This document shows positions 37,596 through 46,288 of a stretch of 48,672 nt of DNA, in pieces. Every line of letters starts with the position of its first letter. Position 1 is the first letter of the stretch. Where the stretch lies: the NCBI GenBank assembly GCA_016287975.1, contig JAEEXV010000329.1, forward strand, positions 1 to 48,672, given 5' to 3'. The position numbers were made by a program, and so were the translations under genes. The DNA is from Lentisphaeria bacterium. GTDB taxonomy: Bacteria > Verrucomicrobiota > Lentisphaeria > Oligosphaerales > Oligosphaeraceae. The notes under the pieces were generated by a model. The model searched no databases, was not told the DNA's origin, and worked only from the letters and a program-made list of their open reading frames with translations.

Positions 37596-38048
37596 ATGGA
37601 ATCACAGGAACTGCTGAAAACACTGGGCGATACCGTCGGCATCGAACTCGCCTTCGATGCCGACGGCGTCGCCGCGTTCTCTGCCGACGGAATGGAGGTG
37701 ACCCTGCGCAACCTTCCTGAAATCGGCGCATTCGCGCTGGAGGGAGATCTCGGCGCACCGCCGCCGCAGGACCTGACCGCCCTCTACAAGTTGATGCTTG
37801 AATCGCAGCACCATTTTCGGGACACTGTCGGCGCGACGATTTCCCTCGACCCCGAGAACGGACGCTTCATGCTGTGCCTCGTTCTTTTCAATAAAATGCT
37901 TGACGCGGAGGCATTTGTCAAGACGGTCGGGCATTTTCTCTCCACCCAGGAGACCTGGACGCGCATCGTCCGCGACTATCGCGGAGCGGCGGAACCTTCC
38001 AAGCCGACCTCGGAAATGGTCTTCGGCGGAGACTTCCTCAAAGTATAG
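37596..38048 (+). CDS. CesT/SycE-like secretion chaperone 1
   Basis: The 150-residue acidic product has the type III class I chaperone layout. An N-terminal helix (LLKTLGDTVGI) is followed by a strand DGMEVTLRNLPEIGAFALEGDLGAPP, a helix DLTALYKLMLESQHHFRDTVGATISLDPENGRFMLCLVLF, and a long C-terminal helix (AEAFVKTVGHFLSTQETW). Chaperones of this class bind the N terminus of one effector and keep it unfolded for export. It directly follows effector 1, separated by 7 bases. Confidence 0.65.
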   Translation: MESQELLKTLGDTVGIELAFDADGVAAFSADGMEVTLRNLPEIGAFALEGDLGAPPPQDLTALYKLMLESQHHFRDTVGATISLDPENGRFMLCLVLFNKMLDAEAFVKTVGHFLSTQETWTRIVRDYRGAAEPSKPTSEMVFGGDFLKV

Positions 38049-38074
38049 TGGATAGCGGAGATTTCCCCGTAGAC

Positions 38075-38103
38075 ACTGCGGGCGGCGCGAAGCCGCCCGC
38101 AGT
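38075..38103. terminator. Strong hairpin between convergent genes
   Basis: A perfect 12-base stem ACTGCGGGCGGC/GCCGCCCGCAGT with loop GCGAA lies between the convergent chaperone 1 and effector 2 genes. It lacks a T run on either strand, so it may be a bidirectional end signal or another dispersed palindrome. Confidence 0.5.
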
Positions 38104-38136
38104 CCCCCCATGCCCCTCGGCAATCCAGACGCGGGC

Positions 38137-41100
38137 CTATTCGGCGTTCAAGTAGTATTTGGTAAGCAGCGGGAAGAGATTCGGGTTGTCGCGGATGACG
38201 TTCTCGAAGCCGTTGAAGAACGCCTGGTTGTCACTGTTGTTCGCCTGCTCGATCAGTTCGTCGGCGATCTGTTGGTCGAGGGCATCGCGCTGCATGTTCA
38301 GTTCCGTCGCCAGCGGCCCGTCGGCGTTGAAGGCGTCGTCGGAGAGTTTCACCAGCGTGGCGTGGTTCGCGCAAAGCGGATTGGTCAGCCGTTGCAGCAG
38401 GTTGGCCTCCTGCGCCAACTGGTCGCGGATCTGCTGCGCCTCGGGGGAGACCTGTCCGTTCTTGTCGCGAAGGAAGTCAAAGAAGTACTGGTCGAACTCG
38501 CCAGTGCGGCCGATGTCCAAGCTGTCGGCGTTTTGCAGCAACTGCGCTTCCAGCGTCGGCGAGACGGGGACGCTCCGCTTGCGGCCGCCGGGCGGCACGA
38601 TCTCCACGCCCGTGATGGAATCCGCGACCTCCTTTTCATAGGCCTCCCCCGCGGCGCCTTCCCCGTAGCGCTGCCGAATGGCCTCGTTGGTCTTCCGGCC
38701 GCTGACCACCTCCCAGCGGTCCTTGCCAAGCCCCGCACGCCCGAGGTCGTGCCCCGAAATGCCCAGGATGACGGCATTCCTGTCCACGGTGACGCCCTGC
38801 TCCTTGAGGATATTGCAGAAGGCGCTGGCGTAGAAGAAGCAACGGATGATGTGCCCGCGCCCGTGCACGGAACGGCCCCGCTCTGGCTTGACCAGCTCCT
38901 TCTGGCGGTACTCCTCCAGGACGCCCACCAGGAACTGCTTGCGCCCCGCCTTGTCCTGCGGCAGCACGCCAGGATTGGCCGCACCAGGGAACGGCGGGTG
39001 CACGGGATGCGCGACGTCCAAAGCGTCCGCCAGCGACGGGGCGACCTGGTGGACCACGGCGCGGACGGCCTGCGGGACGGCGGAAAGCGGCAGTATTGCG
39101 GGCCGCGGAGGCGTCCACTCGACGTTGATGGAATCCGCGACCGCCATCGCGGCGGCGCGGAGGCTGTCGGCAAGACTTTCGAGGCGCGATGCATCGGGCG
39201 CGTCGCGAAGGCCGTCGGCCTCGGCGATGGCGTACAGCTGGGCGGAAATGCCACGCAGCGGCACGGAATCCAGAACGGCGAGGAGGTTCTGCATCGCGGT
39301 GGGCGTGATGGGCGGTTCGGTGCCGCGCAGGAGCGCCACCGCCATGGCGGAGACATCGCGCGGGGCGGCGCCGCCCTCGGGCAGCGCCGCCATGCGCGCG
39401 AGAACCTCCTCCGCGGCGGGCGCTGGCTCGGCGGCGGCGAGTTCGCGCATCAGCGCGGCCTGCGCAGCCGCCTGGGCATGAAGCGAACGCACGTCCTCGA
39501 CCGACTCGATGCGCTCGGTCGAGCAGACATGCTTCACGAAGGCGAGCCGCTGCGCCTCCGTCTCGAACGGGAGATTCCCGATCTCTTCGAGAAGCGGCGA
39601 AAGGCGGTCGAGCATGGATTCCAGCGCCCCGTTGAAGGCGTGGCGGACGATGTCGGGACCAGACGTGACGGAAGACTTCTGGGCAAAGTCCGCCTCCACC
39701 GTTTCCAGAAGTTCCGCCAGCAGGCGCGACAGGCGGTCGCCTGAAAAGACCACGGCGGGGCGGAGCGCCGCAGGGATGCGTGAGATGTTCTTCGCGGTGC
39801 TGTTCGCCGCGAGGTAGGCGTCGACGGCCTTCGGAGTGTCGGCGAGGAGGGCGTCGAGCGCCTGGTTGGCGCCTGGCTTGTCGAGGTGCTGCTGGTTGAA
39901 GGTCTGGATCGAGTTTTGAACCGCGCTCAAATCATTGACTTCGATAGGATCGACGTCCAGAATCACGACCTTGATGCCCGTCCGTCGCTCGTAGGCGGCC
40001 GCCTTGGCGCGGACTTCTGCTTCCTGTCCAGGAAAGTTTTGAATGCTGATGCGGATTTCCGCAATGTCGCGCGAGGGGATGACGGGCCCCTGGATCTGCG
40101 CCTCGATGTAGCGGGGGCCGTCCAGCGTGATCGGGGGATGCTTGCCTTTGCGGTTCTTGAGCGCGGCCATCGCCAGCGCATTGCCGTCGGCGTCGGAAAG
40201 TCCTGGTATGAGGGATTCGAGATTGTCGTGGGTGACCATGTGGGAGCGGGTGGTCTCGGCGTCGCCGAAGCACTTGATCAGCAGACCGAGGAGATTCTGC
40301 TCACTGGAGGCTTTCGATTCTTTGCTGCCCGTGGATAAGTAGTGGTTGGAAATCACCTTCGGAATTTCACGCGGGATGAAGCAGTCGGCAAGGCGGATGC
40401 CTGGCTCGGCGGCGACTCGGTCGAGCCAGGCGTCCAGCGCGCGGCGCTCGGGGCTGTCCGCCCGGCGCAGGGCGTCCTTGAGCGACTGCGGGATGCCCGC
40501 GACGCCGTCAAGGAGTTTGAAGAAGGCCTCGCGGCGCTCTGGCGTGACTCTCGCGCAGGTCGCGAGGAAGGTGTCGTGCAGCGTGTAGGTGGCGCGCTGC
40601 TTGACCTCTGGCTTCAGGACGACCGTTACGTAGCCGTAGGAGGGCGCGGCGCCGAACCGACTCTGCTCGTAGTTGATGGCGCCGTAGACGGGGCGTTCGT
40701 CGGCCTTGGGCGCATGGTGCTTCATCTCGGGGAAGAGGGTCTGCTCCACGCTGTCGCGCTTGAAGAGGTAGGAGTCTCCCGAGGGCTTGATGCCCATGTC
40801 GGCAAGATGCCAGATGTTCGGCATCGGCTTGTCGGGATTCTCGATGATGCCCGTGTCTACGAAGAGATATGCAGGATCCATGTTGACCGTGAGTTCCGCC
40901 GAACGCAGCACGTCCCCCATCTGCTTCACGGTCACCTTGTCGAGTTGGCGAGCGGAAAGTCGCTGCCGCTCCGCTTCGGCCGTCCTCTCGCGGGTGGTCG
41001 CGCTGGAAGACGCCGTCTCCACCAGCACGTTCAGGTTCGCCGCCGAGATGTCATGGCGGTGCGGCGCACCAGGCCCCTCCGCACCACTCGCCGAATGCCC

Positions 41101-41763
41101 GAACTCGGCCGAAAGCCGTTCTGGCGCCTTCACTTTCTCGTCCGCGAGGCCCGCGTCCTGCGGATTCTCCGTCCGCAGGTCGGCCAGCAGGGCCGTGGAG
41201 GAGCGGTTGGAGACCTCCTTGAGCACCAGCGCCTGAAGGTTGAAGAGGCGGGCCGCCGCCATGCGCGCGTCCTTGGCGTCCTTGTTGATGGAGCCTTCGC
41301 GCAGGAGCGCCGTCTGAAGCAGATCCATCTCGGCGGAGGAGAACTTCTGGAAGACCGCCGCGAGTTCCGCGTTGGAGAGTTTCTCGATCGCCTTCGTGAA
41401 CATCCACAGCCCCTCGCCGTCCTGCTTCTGCGTGGGATCCAGCCGCTCGAGCTTGTCGAGGCGCTCCAGATGCGTCTGCTGCGCCTTCAGAAGACCGAGG
41501 AGTTTCTCCGCGTTGAGCGACCCAGGCTTGGCGAGCGTCGCCAGCGCGTCCGACGCGGTCTGCTCGATGCCTGCCAGGCCGCGCCGCACTTGCGTCACCG
41601 TCCGAAAGCCCGCCGACGGCACCTTCGCCGATTTGATGACGTCCAGCCGAACAGGCGTGCCCTTCCCGATCTGGAGATAGTGGTTGCCAAAGACGCCGAC
41701 GGAAGAATCTACGCCGCGCCCCGCCAGTTCCTGCATTGTGACCTGATCTGCTTGGATTTTCAT
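38137..41763 (-). CDS. Putative secreted effector 2 with DUF3626-like and HD phosphodiesterase-like domains
   Basis: The 1208-residue product has no signal peptide or membrane segment. The N-terminal 290 residues are helical, with a short bare region first. Residues 357-575 resemble DUF3626 (RPVYGAINY near 357, GAAPSYGYVTVVLKPEVKQR near 371, YIEAQIQGPV near 552). Residues 575-930 are helical and Ala-rich. Residues 960-1095 carry an HD-type metal site: VHGRGHIIR (His967/971), GHDLGR (His1005, Asp1006), then DRW..VSG, and NADSLDIGR (Asp1080). The HD part resembles the phosphodiesterase domain of Legionella SidE proteins as I remember it, which is a hypothesis only. GGAGACGC precedes the start. 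An adjacent CesT-like gene lies 63 bases upstream on the same strand. Confidence 0.6.
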   Translation of the reverse strand: MKIQADQVTMQELAGRGVDSSVGVFGNHYLQIGKGTPVRLDVIKSAKVPSAGFRTVTQVRRGLAGIEQTASDALATLAKPGSLNAEKLLGLLKAQQTHLERLDKLERLDPTQKQDGEGLWMFTKAIEKLSNAELAAVFQKFSSAEMDLLQTALLREGSINKDAKDARMAAARLFNLQALVLKEVSNRSSTALLADLRTENPQDAGLADEKVKAPERLSAEFGHSASGAEGPGAPHRHDISAANLNVLVETASSSATTRERTAEAERQRLSARQLDKVTVKQMGDVLRSAELTVNMDPAYLFVDTGIIENPDKPMPNIWHLADMGIKPSGDSYLFKRDSVEQTLFPEMKHHAPKADERPVYGAINYEQSRFGAAPSYGYVTVVLKPEVKQRATYTLHDTFLATCARVTPERREAFFKLLDGVAGIPQSLKDALRRADSPERRALDAWLDRVAAEPGIRLADCFIPREIPKVISNHYLSTGSKESKASSEQNLLGLLIKCFGDAETTRSHMVTHDNLESLIPGLSDADGNALAMAALKNRKGKHPPITLDGPRYIEAQIQGPVIPSRDIAEIRISIQNFPGQEAEVRAKAAAYERRTGIKVVILDVDPIEVNDLSAVQNSIQTFNQQHLDKPGANQALDALLADTPKAVDAYLAANSTAKNISRIPAALRPAVVFSGDRLSRLLAELLETVEADFAQKSSVTSGPDIVRHAFNGALESMLDRLSPLLEEIGNLPFETEAQRLAFVKHVCSTERIESVEDVRSLHAQAAAQAALMRELAAAEPAPAAEEVLARMAALPEGGAAPRDVSAMAVALLRGTEPPITPTAMQNLLAVLDSVPLRGISAQLYAIAEADGLRDAPDASRLESLADSLRAAAMAVADSINVEWTPPRPAILPLSAVPQAVRAVVHQVAPSLADALDVAHPVHPPFPGAANPGVLPQDKAGRKQFLVGVLEEYRQKELVKPERGRSVHGRGHIIRCFFYASAFCNILKEQGVTVDRNAVILGISGHDLGRAGLGKDRWEVVSGRKTNEAIRQRYGEGAAGEAYEKEVADSITGVEIVPPGGRKRSVPVSPTLEAQLLQNADSLDIGRTGEFDQYFFDFLRDKNGQVSPEAQQIRDQLAQEANLLQRLTNPLCANHATLVKLSDDAFNADGPLATELNMQRDALDQQIADELIEQANNSDNQAFFNGFENVIRDNPNLFPLLTKYYLNAE

Positions 41764-41826
41764 AAGCGTCTCCGAAAAAGAGTGGAGGTTGATCGTCGGT
41801 GGATCTGTGGGGAGGGCATCCCGCCG

Positions 41827-42285
41827 TCAGACCACCAGGAATCTCCTGGCGATTCCGTCCAGCGGGCCAGGCACATCAAGTTCAGGAGGAACCGAGGATA
41901 CGCTGAAATCGCCAGAAGCGAGGCGCGCCTTCCACGCGATGACCAGCCCGAGGAAGCCGTTGATCGCCTGCTCCAGATCCGCGCCCGAGGCGAACTCGCC
42001 GAAGCGTTTCCAGAGAACCACCTTGCCGAGGGCGCGGTGGATTGCGAACGCGGCGCCGTCGGTCTCGGAGAACGATGCCTCGAGCAGCGCACGGCAGCCG
42101 CCCTCACCGAGCCGCTCCGCGTCGCCGATCTCGCACTGGAAGCAGACCCCGTCGCCCTCCTCTGGCACAAACGACACCTCGTGCTCGCGGTCGAACAGCA
42201 GCGTCGCCCCGCCGTTTTCATCGGGATCCACGCGGCCGATGCCCGCGCGCCCCGTCAACTCGTTCATGGCTTCAAAAATGTTCAT
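41827..42285 (-). CDS. CesT/SycE-like secretion chaperone 2
   Basis: The 152-residue acidic product has the class I chaperone pattern: N-terminal helix (MNIFEAMNELTG), strands ATLLFDREHEVSFVP and VCFQCEIGDA, helix CRALLEASFSET, strand GAAFAIHRALGKVVLWKRF, and helix LEQAINGFLGLVIAWKARL. It is placed directly upstream of effector 2 on the same strand. AGGAG lies about 9 bases before its start. The upstream 489-base gap to effector 3 holds an AT-rich patch at about 42330-42400 (possible promoter, no clear boxes) and the minisatellite. Confidence 0.6.
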   Translation of the reverse strand: MNIFEAMNELTGRAGIGRVDPDENGGATLLFDREHEVSFVPEEGDGVCFQCEIGDAERLGEGGCRALLEASFSETDGAAFAIHRALGKVVLWKRFGEFASGADLEQAINGFLGLVIAWKARLASGDFSVSSVPPELDVPGPLDGIARRFLVV

Positions 42286-42450
42286 CAGGGAACTCCTGTT
42301 CCAGGGGGCAAACCGTCCGACGCCATTTGCCCGTTTACATTCCTAAATCTCCACGAAATTGTGAATTGTTACAAACCCGTCGCCGGGCCGAGGCATTCCG
42401 CCAGACCCCATAATGTAGCCCCACCCGTTCCACCGCGTGCCCCGACAAGG

Positions 42451-42745
42451 TCATTTCCCGGCCCAAGAATGGGCCGGCACAGAACGCTCGGCTCCCCGAT
42501 GGGTCTGGGGTCATTTCCCGGCCCAAGAATGGGCCGGCACAGAACGCTCGGCTCCCCGATGGGTCCGGGGTCTGAAGTCTGGGGTCTCCGATGGGTCCGG
42601 GGTCTCGGGTCTGGGGTCCTCGGAAGATGGGTCTCGGGTCTGGGGTCCTCGGAAGATGGGTCCGGGGTCTCGGGTCTGGGGTCCTCGGAAGATGGGTCCG
42701 GGGTCTCGGGTCTGGGGTCCTTGGAAGATGGGTCCTGGATCCCCG
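42451..42745. repeat. 60-bp duplication plus minisatellite with dispersed palindromes
   Basis: Bases 42451-42510 and 42511-42570 are 60-base tandem copies with one mismatch. Each holds the palindrome CCGGCCCA-AGAA-TGGGCCGG followed by CACAGAACGCT (stems at 42458-42477 and 42518-42537). Bases 42571-42745 hold five imperfect copies of a unit combining GGTCTCGGGTCTGGGGTC with CTCGGAAGATGGGT. Sequence words and order match the array before nagB. Confidence 0.92.
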
Positions 42746-42774
42746 TCGCATTTTCCCGCCAGGCCTTGTTCATG

Positions 42775-45609
42775 TCACTCGTCGAACCAGCCTGGCTTGG
42801 CGAGTTGGGCCATGAGATCGCGGCGGAAGAGCCCGCAGGGGCCGGAACTGGCAAGCGAGACGACTTCGTTGGCGAATTTATTCGTCAGCGGCGCCTGTCC
42901 GCCGACCCTCGGCAACGGCGTGGGCAGGACCTCATCGGGGGAATCGGGGACGCGCGGCGGCAACGGCCCCGCGACTCGGCGCTGGACGTCGCGCTTCGAC
43001 CACTCCTCGGCGCCGATCACGCGCCCCTCCTCCTTGTAGCGCTTTGCGCATTCGATGGCCGCATCCAGGCGCAGGACCGCGGCCTCCACGGCCTGGTCAG
43101 GCAGGCGTTTCCGAAGTTCCCCGACATACGCGGCGCGATCAGGGCTGCCTTCCTGCATCTTCATCAGATGGTCGTGGAAGTCCGCGTCCATATACTGCGG
43201 GAAGCCCGTCACATGGCATCCCGTCGCTTTTCTCAGGCAGGCATGGATTTCAGGGGCCTTGATCTGGGAGACATCGACGTAGAATGCACCGTTCTCCAAC
43301 CTTCGCACGCCAGGATCGGTGTCGATGCGCGTCTTCTGCGCCTGCGACGCTTCAGGGGGATAGAGCCCCTTCTTGACATTGCCCAGCATTTCCCGGAACA
43401 CGAGCGCATGGTCTCCCTGGAGCAGAAACCTGCCAGGCCCGACCATGAACACTCCGAAGCAGGCGTCGTTGTCGATGCCCTTCACCGAGACCTGTCCGTC
43501 CGCGCCGACGTTCAACAGGTAGTTGTGATGGTGGCGGTCGCCCTGCCCCGTCAGGATGTCGAACCACTCCAGTCGGTTCGTCTTGCGCATGATCCCCCCT
43601 ATCACCTTCCCGTACTGCTCGTCGTCGAGGGACTTGATCTGCTCCACAGTCAGGCTTCCAGGGACCTCCTTCTGCCCGCCCGCGACGAACTTCGCCGCCT
43701 CCTTGCCAGGCGCCTTCTCCATGAACAGCCCGAACTGCCCCTGGTGCGCGCCCACCGCGCTTTTCGTCATCACATCGCCCAGCCCGAAGGCGTCCGCCGT
43801 CTTCTGCGCGGCCATGTTGAGCTGCGCGACCAGCTGGGTGCCCTGGTACGACCCACGCGAGAGCTGGAGTTTGTGCAGCCCCTGCCGACCTGGAGCCTCG
43901 GGCTTGAAGATGAAGGTCGAGCCATCCTTGTAGCCGACCTCGTAGACCGTGTTCGCCATGCCACTGCCCAGGGGCTTCGAGGAGACGCTGTTCGAATCGT
44001 CGAGCGCGGGGGCGGCATCCTCGTCGGGCAGCCCGCTCATGCGCGTCTCGATGAGGGTCGTAACCGCCATCCTGCCCTCGAAGGCGGCGCGCAGCGTCTT
44101 GCTGGTGAGATACTCCTCTGGCTTGCGCCCTCCCGCGCTGCGGTACATCTCGACCAGGTGCTCGATCTGCGTCGCAATGCCGCCGACTCCCCCGTAGGCG
44201 ACCTTCAAGGCCCCCACGTCGCGTTCCTTGTTCGTCACGGCACTTTTCTCGACTTCCTCGCGGAACGCGGCGATCAACTCAGGAGTCAGCTTCTTCTGGT
44301 CGCGTCGCGGCAGCGTCGCAATGAGCTTGTCCAGGTCGTCCCGTTCTGCGAAGGCGAAATTGAGGAACAAAGTCGTGGTGGTGAGCTGCCCGCTGTTGAG
44401 CTTCTTCAAATCTTTCGACACCGCATCGTCCAGTGCCGCCAGTTCGCGGGCGAGGAACTGCATGCGCTGGAGGTTGGCGCCGTTTGGCTTGGCAAGAAAG
44501 TCGTCCACCGCCTGCTTCAGGAGCTTCTGCGTCTGGACCGCCGCGGTCAGCGCGGGGAAGATCGCCTTCATGATCGGCAGGAACCGCTCCTGGAGAAGCC
44601 CGACTGGCGGCGGCTGGAAGGTCTTCTCGACGAAGTTCCGCATCGAGGTCATGGCCGCCTCCCGACGGATGTTCGCCAGGCGCGCACGGAACCCCTCCAG
44701 CACGCCGTTCACGGCCGCCATCAGGGTCTGGTCGAGCTGGACGCCATTCGCGCGGTGGCTCTGCCCCGCCCCTGCGAGCGCATGGGAGGCCTCGTCGAGC
44801 GTGCGTTGGATCTTCGTCGCCTCGGCGCTGGCAATCTGCCGTTCCGGGCCAGCCGCAAGTCCGTCGATGCGCCGCGCGAGCGGCGCAAGCGCCGCGCGGA
44901 AGTCCGCCGCGATCTTTTCGTTGCCGTGCATCTTGAGCGACTGCGACGGAATCAGCGATTCCAGCGTGCGGCCAAGGCGGGCGGCGACCTCAGGGGCGTC
45001 CTTCCCCGTCTCCGCCAGGTCGGCGAACTCGCAGAAGAGCGTCTGGATTTCGGCGGCGCGGCGGTCGGTCTGCAGCATCGCCTCCTCCAGCGCGGACTGG
45101 GCGGCGGCGGTCGCCTTCGCGGGAAGGTGGTTCAGCGCCCCGCGCAGCACCTCCGAGAGTTCGGCCTGCGCATCCAGCGCCGCCTTCAGCGCGGCTCCTG
45201 CGGGACTCTCCAAATCCCAGTCGAAGACGCCGTTCTCGTCTTTCTTCATCGCTTCGGCGATCTGGCGCCCCGTGAACTGGTTGATGGCCTTGAACGCCGT
45301 GTCCGCCTGCTTCGCGGCGGCCTCGATGGCACGCCGCGTCGCCTTGTCGAGTTTCGCCTCGGTGGACGCGGTCTTGAGCGCCTTCGCCTCCATCGGGCGG
45401 GAGGCGGTCCTGGCCGCCTGCAGCAGCAGCGCGTCCAGCGTGTCCAGCATGCGCGTCTCCTGCTCAAGCCGCCCTTGGGCAGGCGGCTTGAGGTCGCCCG
45501 TGTCCTTCGGGCGGACTTCCGCCTTCTTGACTTCGACTGGCTCTGGGTTGACCGACAGCGGGCGGGGCATCCCCGACCCGATTACGCTGAAACCACCATG
45601 TCCGCTCAT
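42775..45609 (-). CDS. Putative secreted effector 3 with PI3/PI4-kinase-like core
   Basis: The 944-residue product lacks a signal peptide and membrane segments. The first 500 residues are helical, Ala/Lys-rich, and may form coiled coils. Residues about 545-760 resemble the lipid/protein kinase superfamily: glycine loop LGSGMANTVYEV at 547-558, Lys569 in FIFKPE, catalytic loop GQGDRHHHNYLL at 689-699, and IDND at 712-715 in place of DFG. FKP, DRHxxN and IDN resemble type II PI4-kinases and related effector kinases. The start at 45609 is preferred over the in-frame ATG at 45732 because GGGAG lies seven bases upstream and the longer form overlaps the chaperone 3 gene on the same strand. It ends 29 bases from the minisatellite. 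Confidence 0.6.
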   Translation of the reverse strand: MSGHGGFSVIGSGMPRPLSVNPEPVEVKKAEVRPKDTGDLKPPAQGRLEQETRMLDTLDALLLQAARTASRPMEAKALKTASTEAKLDKATRRAIEAAAKQADTAFKAINQFTGRQIAEAMKKDENGVFDWDLESPAGAALKAALDAQAELSEVLRGALNHLPAKATAAAQSALEEAMLQTDRRAAEIQTLFCEFADLAETGKDAPEVAARLGRTLESLIPSQSLKMHGNEKIAADFRAALAPLARRIDGLAAGPERQIASAEATKIQRTLDEASHALAGAGQSHRANGVQLDQTLMAAVNGVLEGFRARLANIRREAAMTSMRNFVEKTFQPPPVGLLQERFLPIMKAIFPALTAAVQTQKLLKQAVDDFLAKPNGANLQRMQFLARELAALDDAVSKDLKKLNSGQLTTTTLFLNFAFAERDDLDKLIATLPRRDQKKLTPELIAAFREEVEKSAVTNKERDVGALKVAYGGVGGIATQIEHLVEMYRSAGGRKPEEYLTSKTLRAAFEGRMAVTTLIETRMSGLPDEDAAPALDDSNSVSSKPLGSGMANTVYEVGYKDGSTFIFKPEAPGRQGLHKLQLSRGSYQGTQLVAQLNMAAQKTADAFGLGDVMTKSAVGAHQGQFGLFMEKAPGKEAAKFVAGGQKEVPGSLTVEQIKSLDDEQYGKVIGGIMRKTNRLEWFDILTGQGDRHHHNYLLNVGADGQVSVKGIDNDACFGVFMVGPGRFLLQGDHALVFREMLGNVKKGLYPPEASQAQKTRIDTDPGVRRLENGAFYVDVSQIKAPEIHACLRKATGCHVTGFPQYMDADFHDHLMKMQEGSPDRAAYVGELRKRLPDQAVEAAVLRLDAAIECAKRYKEEGRVIGAEEWSKRDVQRRVAGPLPPRVPDSPDEVLPTPLPRVGGQAPLTNKFANEVVSLASSGPCGLFRRDLMAQLAKPGWFDE

Positions 45610-45656
45610 TGTCCGCTCCCTGCGTTGTCTTGAAACCGCTCCGCCAAGGCCCCCGC

Positions 45657-46112
45657 CTACGGCCAGATGATCTGGATCCCCGACGGCGTCTCGGGGACCG
45701 CCGCCTTGAGCCGCGCGACCAGCGGCTCCCAATCCTCCCCCGAATCCATCTCCACGCCATCAGGCCCGTAGACCTCATAGCCCTCGCCTGCTTCATCGGC
45801 ATGGACGGAAAGGCCCTCCTCCCCCTCGGCGAGAAGCCCCCCCTCGCCCATCATCGCCAGAAGCAGGACCGCCATTCGGCAGGCCGCGCCGATCCTGGCC
45901 GCGTCGAGCCGCTGGTCGTCCTCCTCCGACAGCACCCGCGCATACGGCAGCCGAAACTCGATTCCCAGCCCAGGCTCGCTCCACCTGAAGACGAACTGCC
46001 GACTCTGCAGCCCGTGGCCTTCCACCAGGCGCTCCAGCCCGTTCTCCGATTCGAGCTCCCCCAGCGCCGTCCTCAGTTCCTCGATCGCCGCTTCCCGATC
46101 CTGTTCATCCAT
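45657..46112 (-). CDS. Small acidic protein, possible chaperone 3 for effector 3
   Basis: The 151-residue product is very acidic, with no signal peptide. It has an N-terminal helix rich in Glu (REAAIEELRTALGELES), strands FVFRWSEPGLGIEFRLPYARV, a hydrophobic helix (AARIGAACRMAVLLLAMMG), and a C-terminal part ending PSGIQIIWP. The size, charge and gene position 47 bases upstream of effector 3 suit a secretion chaperone, but the CesT pattern is weaker than in chaperones 1 and 2. AGGAGAG lies 9 bases before the start. A small inverted repeat (GGCGTTC/GAACGCC at 46153-46168) is in its leader. Confidence 0.5.
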   Translation of the reverse strand: MDEQDREAAIEELRTALGELESENGLERLVEGHGLQSRQFVFRWSEPGLGIEFRLPYARVLSEEDDQRLDAARIGAACRMAVLLLAMMGEGGLLAEGEEGLSVHADEAGEGYEVYGPDGVEMDSGEDWEPLVARLKAAVPETPSGIQIIWP

Positions 46113-46288
46113 GTTCCGCTCTCTCCTGATTTCGGCGATGCCGCCAGCCGACGGCGTTCAGGAACGCCGCCGTCCAAAGCCTTCTCTCCACACTTCACGG
46201 AAATGTTACCAGGCCTCCGCCATCGGCGCCAATATGGCACAATCCTCCCCCATCGCCCGCCGAAAGCCCAATGCCCCCCCGCCCCGCG

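Noticed and set aside
40342..45633. A 1763-residue open frame on the plus strand, antisense to both large effector genes
   Set aside because: It crosses the minisatellite and lies opposite two genes with recognisable domains. Its translation is low-complexity Arg/Leu/Glu-rich and matches nothing. High-GC codon bias commonly opens such antisense frames.
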